Assembly: GCA_003241875.1 (NCBI GenBank)
Contig: QBLU01000005.1
Location: forward strand, 34,392-98,391
Length of the DNA: 64,000 nucleotides
Reading direction: 5' to 3'
Origin: Alphaproteobacteria bacterium
GTDB lineage: Bacteria > Pseudomonadota > Alphaproteobacteria > Sphingomonadales > Sphingomonadaceae
In this document: in pieces, positions 59,531 to 64,000 of the stretch
Layout: every line of letters begins with the position of its first letter
Numbering within the stretch: position 1 is the first letter of the stretch
Notes under the pieces: generated by a model
Told to the model about the DNA's origin: nothing
Seen by the model: the letters and a program-made list of their open reading frames with translations, nothing else
Databases searched by the model: none
Program-made: the position numbers and the translations under genes

Positions 59531-61459
59531 TTATGGCGTGACGAGCGGGAATACCGCACGCGGCGGCTGGAAAAGCGCCAGGAAGCGCTGCAGCACGGCC
59601 GGATCGCCGTCGATCTGCAGCTTGCCCTGCTCCATCAGGTCCATCGCCTTGACCTGCCCGCCGACCATGCCGATCAGCGCCAGCCGCGGCACGGTGAGCG
59701 TCGCGTCGGCCGCATCCGTCACGCCCAGTTCGTGCAGCATGACGCCATTGGCGATCGTCACCAGATGGCGCTCCTTCATGTCGGGGATGACGAAAGCGAC
59801 AGTGAACGGCGCGCCGCCGGCCGCCTCGGGCTTAACCCGCACGCTCATCGTGTCGAGCAGCTGCGACACCTGCAGGTTGGCGGCGATGCCGTTGCCGTTG
59901 ACCGTCGCCGTGGTCTTCGGCCCGGCGCGCAGTTCGAGCGCCCCCGACAGGTAGAAATCGCGCCACGGCGCCGTCTCGCTGCGATACGCCAATTGTTCAT
60001 AGCGTTGCGCCAGCGCCTCCCGCGCCCCGGCATTGCCGGGGTCGGCGCGGACGACATGGCCGAGCAACGTCGCCGCCCAGCGATCATCGCCCTTGGCGGC
60101 CGCCGTCGCCGCGAGCGCCATCACCTTGGCAACGCCGCCCATGGCCGCGACATAGCGGACGGCGACGTCGTTCCGCGGCAGTGGGTCGAGATTGACCGGA
60201 TCGCCGTCGAAGGCCCCGAGGTAGCGCTGGTAGACGGCGCGGGCGTTGAACTTCAGTGATCCATAGTTGGGGCGGTTGAACCAGGCGCGGGCCAGCGGAG
60301 CCGGCAGCTGGATCGCCTCGCCGATCTCGACGGCGTTGAGGCCGTTGTTCATCAGCCGCACGCTCTCGTTGTGGACAAAGGCATAGGCCTGGGCGTGGAG
60401 CAGCAGATAGCGCGACACCTCGTCGGCCCCCCAGCGCGGCCAGAAATGCGAGGTGAAGACGACGTCCGACTGCCCGGCATAGCGGCGGCGCGCCTCCAGC
60501 AGGTAATTCGACCAGCCATGGGCATCGCGAACCAGCGCGCCGCGCGGCGTCAGCAGATTGTGCATGGCGCCATTGGCATTCTCCGCCATGCACAGGGCGC
60601 GCAGGTCGGGCAGGTAGAAGTTCATTTCCGCCGGCGCCTCGGTGTTGGGCGTCATCTGGAACTGGAAGCGCACGCCATCGATGGTGCGGGTATCACCGGT
60701 GGCCTGGATGCTGTCGTTGGGCGCGATCAGCGAGATGGCGCCGGCGGTGCGCGCCGGCCCCAGCCCGGCCGAGACATGGCCGGTGGCGCTACGCGGCAGC
60801 AGCGCGCCGAACATATATTCCGCCCTCCGCAGCATGGCCGGCCCGGCGATGACATTTTCCGATACGGCATGCTCCAGGAAACCCTGCGGCGCGATCACCG
60901 CGACCTTGCCGGCGGCCGCATCGGCGGCGGTGACGACGCCGCCGGCGCCGCCGAAATGGTCGACATGGCTGTGGGTATAGATGACCGCGACGACCGGCCG
61001 GGTACCCAGTTTGGCGTTGACCAGCGCCAGTGCGGCGGCGGCGGCCTCGGTCGTCGTCAGCGGATCGACGAGGATCCAGCCGGTCTTGCCTGCGATGATC
61101 GTCATGTTCGACAGGTCATAGCCGCGAACCTGCCAGATGCCGTCGGTCACCTTGAACAGCCCGGCCCTGGCGAGCAGCGTCGCGTTGCGCCAGAGGCTGG
61201 GGTTGACCGTCGCCGGCGCCGGGCCGCTGAATTGCGCGTCGTCACCAAAGTCGTGGAGCACCGCGCCGGCCTTGTCGCGGATCTGCGATGCAGCCGGCCC
61301 GGCAACCAGGCCGCGGCCGGCGAAATCGAAATCCAGCCGGTCGTCCCAGGCCAGCGTTGCGGCGAGCGCGGCGTTATCGGCGACGGTGGCAGGGCTCGCG
61401 GTCGGCGCGGCATTTGCGACGGCGGCCAGCAACAGGGCGGGGAGCAGGCTGATCTTCAT
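59531..61459 (-). CDS. Alkyl/aryl-sulfatase of the SdsA1/BDS1 metallo-beta-lactamase family
   Basis: 642 residues with signal peptide. Metallo-beta-lactamase domain with 'YTHSHVDHFGG' (about 161-171, the HxHxDH zinc site), later 'LTPRGALVRDAHGWSNYL', 'DVVFTSHFWPRWG'. A helical dimerisation domain (about 390-520) and a C-terminal SCP2-like domain ('GGQVKAMDLMEQGKLQIDGDPAVLQRFLALF' region) complete the SdsA1 architecture. Such enzymes cleave sulfate esters, for example dodecyl sulfate, releasing usable sulfur and carbon. It may be cotranscribed with the thioesterase 39 bases upstream. Confidence 0.92.
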   Translation of the reverse strand: MKISLLPALLLAAVANAAPTASPATVADNAALAATLAWDDRLDFDFAGRGLVAGPAASQIRDKAGAVLHDFGDDAQFSGPAPATVNPSLWRNATLLARAGLFKVTDGIWQVRGYDLSNMTIIAGKTGWILVDPLTTTEAAAAALALVNAKLGTRPVVAVIYTHSHVDHFGGAGGVVTAADAAAGKVAVIAPQGFLEHAVSENVIAGPAMLRRAEYMFGALLPRSATGHVSAGLGPARTAGAISLIAPNDSIQATGDTRTIDGVRFQFQMTPNTEAPAEMNFYLPDLRALCMAENANGAMHNLLTPRGALVRDAHGWSNYLLEARRRYAGQSDVVFTSHFWPRWGADEVSRYLLLHAQAYAFVHNESVRLMNNGLNAVEIGEAIQLPAPLARAWFNRPNYGSLKFNARAVYQRYLGAFDGDPVNLDPLPRNDVAVRYVAAMGGVAKVMALAATAAAKGDDRWAATLLGHVVRADPGNAGAREALAQRYEQLAYRSETAPWRDFYLSGALELRAGPKTTATVNGNGIAANLQVSQLLDTMSVRVKPEAAGGAPFTVAFVIPDMKERHLVTIANGVMLHELGVTDAADATLTVPRLALIGMVGGQVKAMDLMEQGKLQIDGDPAVLQRFLALFQPPRAVFPLVTP

Positions 61460-61498
61460 GCCGCAACCCTAACGCCGCCGGAACAAGCCGCAACCTGA

Positions 61499-62302
61499 TC
61501 AATGTACCCGCAGGATCACCGACTGGCTGGCCGTCGCCAGCAACGTGCCGTCCTCGGCGAACAGATGCACCCGGCCATGGGCGAAACCCTGCGCCGTCGC
61601 ATGGATGCGGATGTCGGCGAGCACCCAGCGCGTCGGCACCAGCCGGGCAAAGCGGATGGTGTTGTCGAGGCTGTTGCCGCCGGCATTGGTGCCGAGCGCA
61701 TTGCCGATGCCCGACGGCAGGAAGTCGGCGATGACGCCGAGCAGCACGCGATCGACGGTGGTGCCCTCGTCGACCGGCGCGCACCACAGCCGGGCGATGC
61801 CGTCGGTGCTGGGGCCGCCTTCGCCACGCGCGAGGCCGAAGCGGCCGGCGGCGACGCGTTGGTGGAAACTGCCGTTGATGTCGTCGGGGCGGCGGATCCA
61901 GTTGTATTCCATGGCCGGGCAATCCTCCGGCCGCGGCACCTCGGGCATCTGTGCCCATTGCGCCTCGGGCGCGTCGGGACGCGCGCCGAGCGCCGCGTTG
62001 ACGGTAAAGATCTCGGTGTCGCCGGCGCGCGCCGTGACTCGCGCCTGGCTGGTGTATTTGCCGCTGACCGGCACGACGACGTCGAGGTCGAGCGTCGTCC
62101 CGGGCCGGGCATAGGACAGATATTGCGCCGCCGCCCAGACGGTCTGGCGGCCGGTCGCGGTCTCGATGGCGGCGAGGCCTGATGCCATGCCGGCCCCGCC
62201 GAACAGGAACTGGCTGTCGGGGTGGCCGACGCACAATTGCGGGGTGACATCGAGCCGATAGCGGAGCGGGTCGTCGGTCGGCAGCGGCTGGATGAGGGTC
62301 AT
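61499..62302 (-). CDS. TesB-like double-hotdog acyl-CoA thioesterase
   Basis: 267 residues forming two hotdog halves: 'FLFGGAGMASGLAAIETATGRQTVWAAAQYLSYARPGTTLDLDV' region (32-75) and 'LGVIADFLPSGIGNALGTNAGGNSLDN', 'WVLADIRIHATAQGFAHGRVHLFAEDGTLLATASQ' in the second half, each typical of acyl-CoA thioesterase family 2. The substrate is unknown. The start overlaps the stop of the glycosyltransferase gene by four bases. Confidence 0.85.
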   Translation of the reverse strand: MTLIQPLPTDDPLRYRLDVTPQLCVGHPDSQFLFGGAGMASGLAAIETATGRQTVWAAAQYLSYARPGTTLDLDVVVPVSGKYTSQARVTARAGDTEIFTVNAALGARPDAPEAQWAQMPEVPRPEDCPAMEYNWIRRPDDINGSFHQRVAAGRFGLARGEGGPSTDGIARLWCAPVDEGTTVDRVLLGVIADFLPSGIGNALGTNAGGNSLDNTIRFARLVPTRWVLADIRIHATAQGFAHGRVHLFAEDGTLLATASQSVILRVH

Positions 62303-62787
62303 GGCGCCTCGATGAAGGCGCGGATGCGATCCGTAAAGGCCGGATCGGCATGGCGCGCGATCGGCGCCGGCGGCGTGCCGGCATCGGCAAGCAGCACGGA
62401 GGCACGGGCCTGCAGATCGGCGGCATTGCCGGCAACATGCAGGCCGGGGCGGCTGCCGATGCTGGCGGCGGTGGCCAGCTGGTGATCGGTGTTGTGCTCG
62501 CCCTCCGCCCTCAGGCGCGGCAGCATCAGCAGCGGCTTGCCGGCCTCGATGGCGGTGATGATCGATCCCATGCCGGCATGGGCGACGAACAGCCGGGCCC
62601 CGGCGACCTTGCGGCGGTATTCGTCCACCGGCATCAGCCGCACCCAGCCGGCATGGACGGGTTCATAGCTGCCGCGGCCGATCTGGATTTCGACCGGCAC
62701 CTCGGGGTGCCGTGCGGCCCAGGCGTCCATGGCCCGCACCAGCCGTTCGAACGGCATCATCGATCCCACCGAGACGAACACGCTCAC
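62299..62787 (-). CDS. PssE/Alg13-like glycosyltransferase catalytic subunit
   Basis: 162 residues from a GTG (overlapping the pssD stop). It is the C-terminal half of a GT28 enzyme: 'VFVSVGSMMPFERLVRAMDAW' (3-23), 'FVAHAGMGSIITAIEAGKPLLMLPRL' (about 79-104), the UDP-sugar site. In exopolysaccharide loci PssE works with PssD in the way Alg13 works with Alg14, adding glucuronate or a similar sugar to a lipid carrier. Confidence 0.87.
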   Translation of the reverse strand: MSVFVSVGSMMPFERLVRAMDAWAARHPEVPVEIQIGRGSYEPVHAGWVRLMPVDEYRRKVAGARLFVAHAGMGSIITAIEAGKPLLMLPRLRAEGEHNTDHQLATAASIGSRPGLHVAGNAADLQARASVLLADAGTPPAPIARHADPAFTDRIRAFIEAP

Positions 62788-63236
62788 AGGACGCTGCCCC
62801 AGTGTTCGACATGGCCGTCGGCCAGCTGCGGCCATTGGGTGACGACGGTTCCGGCCACCTTGCCGGCGTGACGGCCGGAATCCGACAGTCTTTCGGAATT
62901 GGCGATGCTGTCGACCCACAGGGTCTTCACGCCGAAGGGCCGCGCCAGCGTCAGCGCCAGCAGCGGTGGCAGCGCGCCGGTGGTGATTATGACATGCGGC
63001 CGCACGCGCAGCAGGATCCTGGCGACGTCCCACAGCGCCAGCGGCAGCCGCCACAGGTCGGCCCGGCTGACGTCGCGAAAGGTCAGCAGCGGCGACGGGG
63101 CGACATCGATCGCCGATCCGGCATGGACCGTTGCATAGGTGACATCATGATCCTCCCACGCCGGCGCCAAGCGCAGCAACTGGACGAAATGGCCACCGCC
63201 CGAGGCAATGGCGAGAACGCGCTTGCGGCTGGTCAC
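62784..63236 (-). CDS. PssD/Alg14-like glycosyltransferase membrane subunit
   Basis: 150 residues from a GTG at 63236. 'VLAIASGGGHFVQLLRLAPAW' (7-27), 'DVARILLRVRPHVIITTGALPPLLALTLAR' (70-99), 'TLWVDSIANSERLSDSGRHA' (105-124) are hallmarks of the Alg14/PssD family, the acceptor-binding and membrane-associating half of a split GT28 enzyme. It overlaps both neighbours by four bases (GTGA). Confidence 0.88.
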   Translation of the reverse strand: MTSRKRVLAIASGGGHFVQLLRLAPAWEDHDVTYATVHAGSAIDVAPSPLLTFRDVSRADLWRLPLALWDVARILLRVRPHVIITTGALPPLLALTLARPFGVKTLWVDSIANSERLSDSGRHAGKVAGTVVTQWPQLADGHVEHWGSVL

Positions 63237-64000
63237 GCTGCCTGGGCCAGCCCGGCCATTGCCTCCATCGCCAGCGTGTAGCTGCGCTTGCGGGCCTGGT
63301 GATCGTGGAGAATGTTGACCAGCATGACCTCGTCGGCGCCATATTCGGCGGCGGCCGCCGCCAGCCCGGCGCGCACGGTGGCCGGCGACCCGGCGACGAC
63401 GCGCCGGCCGGCACGACCGCGGGCGAGCTCTGGATGCTCGGCGAGCCAGGCCAGCGCGGTTTCGGGGCCGGGCACCGCAATCGAGCGGCCGGTCAGCAAA
63501 TGGGCGAACATCATCCGCGCCGGGGCGGCCAGCCGCTCCGCCTCCGCATCGGTGTCGGCGGCGACGGTCCACACCGCGATCATCACGTGCGGCGCGTCGC
63601 CGGCGTGGCGGGCGGTAAAGCGATGGCGATAGTCGGCCGCCACCGCAGCGCCGCCGGCGTTGATGAAATCGGCAAAGCAATAGGGCAGGCCGAGATCGCC
63701 GGCGAACACCGCGCTGTCGGGCGACGAGCCGAGCACCCAGGGCTCGGGCACCTCCGGCAGGCCGGGCAACGTCCGCGCATAGGGCGCAAACGGGTGGTCA
63801 CCGGGCAGGCTGTCCTCGAGATAGCCGATCAGCTCCGCCAGCTGCTGCGGGAAGTCATACGGCGCCTGCTGGCGGCGGTCGCGCTGCAGGGCGATGGCGG
63901 TGCGCTGGTCGCTGCCCGGCGCGCGGCCCAGCCCCAGGTCGATGCGGCCGGGATGCAGGCCGGCGAGCAGGCTGAACTGTTCGGCGACCTTCAGCGGCGA
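63233..64000 (-). CDS. LLM-class flavin-dependent oxidoreductase (partial, runs off the right edge)
   Basis: The last 255 residues of a bacterial luciferase-like protein; the 5' part lies beyond the window. The visible start reads 'SPLKVAEQFSLLAGLHPGRIDLGLGRAPG', a region conserved in the MsnO8-type LLM group, followed by 'PEPWVLGSSPDSAVFAGDLGLPYCFADF' and 'VAGSPATVRAGL', all typical (shown here only as short pieces of the alignment). These are FMN- or F420-dependent monooxygenases of mostly unknown substrate. Overlaps pssD by four bases. Confidence 0.88.
   Translation of the reverse strand, partial: SPLKVAEQFSLLAGLHPGRIDLGLGRAPGSDQRTAIALQRDRRQQAPYDFPQQLAELIGYLEDSLPGDHPFAPYARTLPGLPEVPEPWVLGSSPDSAVFAGDLGLPYCFADFINAGGAAVAADYRHRFTARHAGDAPHVMIAVWTVAADTDAEAERLAAPARMMFAHLLTGRSIAVPGPETALAWLAEHPELARGRAGRRVVAGSPATVRAGLAAAAAEYGADEVMLVNILHDHQARKRSYTLAMEAMAGLAQAA

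Overview
The window is high-GC DNA from an alphaproteobacterium, most likely a member of the Sphingomonadales. The reasons are family-level recognition and gene order: an Nfu / nitroreductase / TsaB / RimI / MucR / Fur / PlsC / MiaB / PhoH / YbeY / CBS-protein block, a YceD / cytochrome bc1 chaperone / BamE block, a seven-subunit Mrp antiporter operon with fused A and B subunits, large 'IVVTAQRR'-type TonB receptors, and short GC-rich inverted repeats between convergent genes. The left edge carries the end of bchD and an overlapping bchO, so the organism should carry a photosynthesis gene cluster (probably an aerobic anoxygenic phototroph). I see no tRNA, rRNA, insertion sequence, prophage or CRISPR array.

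Layout. 1-3 kb: bchD end, bchO, then a divergent LysR/pirin pair. 3-9 kb: mnhAB-C-D-E-F-G, a Na+(K+)/H+ antiporter operon with 4-base overlaps. 9-10.8 kb: DUF3667 membrane protein and ssb. 10.9-23 kb: an accessory segment that is the most interesting part of the window. It holds a SLOG-like protein with a SLATT-like membrane module, a divergently transcribed TIR-TPR protein, a repeat-bearing lipoprotein, and an operon of two exported caspase-like proteases plus an exported trypsin-like protease. A three-PAS LuxR regulator lies just upstream on the same strand. These are domains known from bacterial conflict and programmed-death systems, but here the proteases carry signal peptides and should act outside the cytoplasm.

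23-28 kb: small envelope genes, yceD, a bc1-assembly chaperone and bamE. 27-35 kb: a TonB-receptor locus (DUF1330 protein, membrane protein, receptor, MFS transporter, nitrilase-fold protein lacking its catalytic Cys and Lys, methyltransferase-fold protein, small coiled-coil protein) that looks like an uncharacterised uptake/processing unit. 34.9-45.4 kb: conserved housekeeping genes for translation, iron regulation and lipid synthesis. 45-53.4 kb: mixed metabolic and membrane genes, including a Gly/Arg-rich double cold-shock protein. 53.5-56.3 kb: GDP-fucose synthesis plus a glycosyltransferase. 56-64 kb: a response regulator with a possible leader hairpin over its ribosome binding site, a serine hydrolase, a Ca2+/H+ antiporter, an alkylsulfatase, a thioesterase, a split PssD/PssE glycosyltransferase and a flavin monooxygenase running off the right edge.

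Two genes (miaB and the second caspase gene) are each broken by what looks like a one-base loss in a GC-rich run. Two such events, one of them in a conserved housekeeping gene, make sequencing or assembly error the first suspicion, although real inactivation is possible. All functional assignments come from reading motifs and from memory of protein families; no database search was run.
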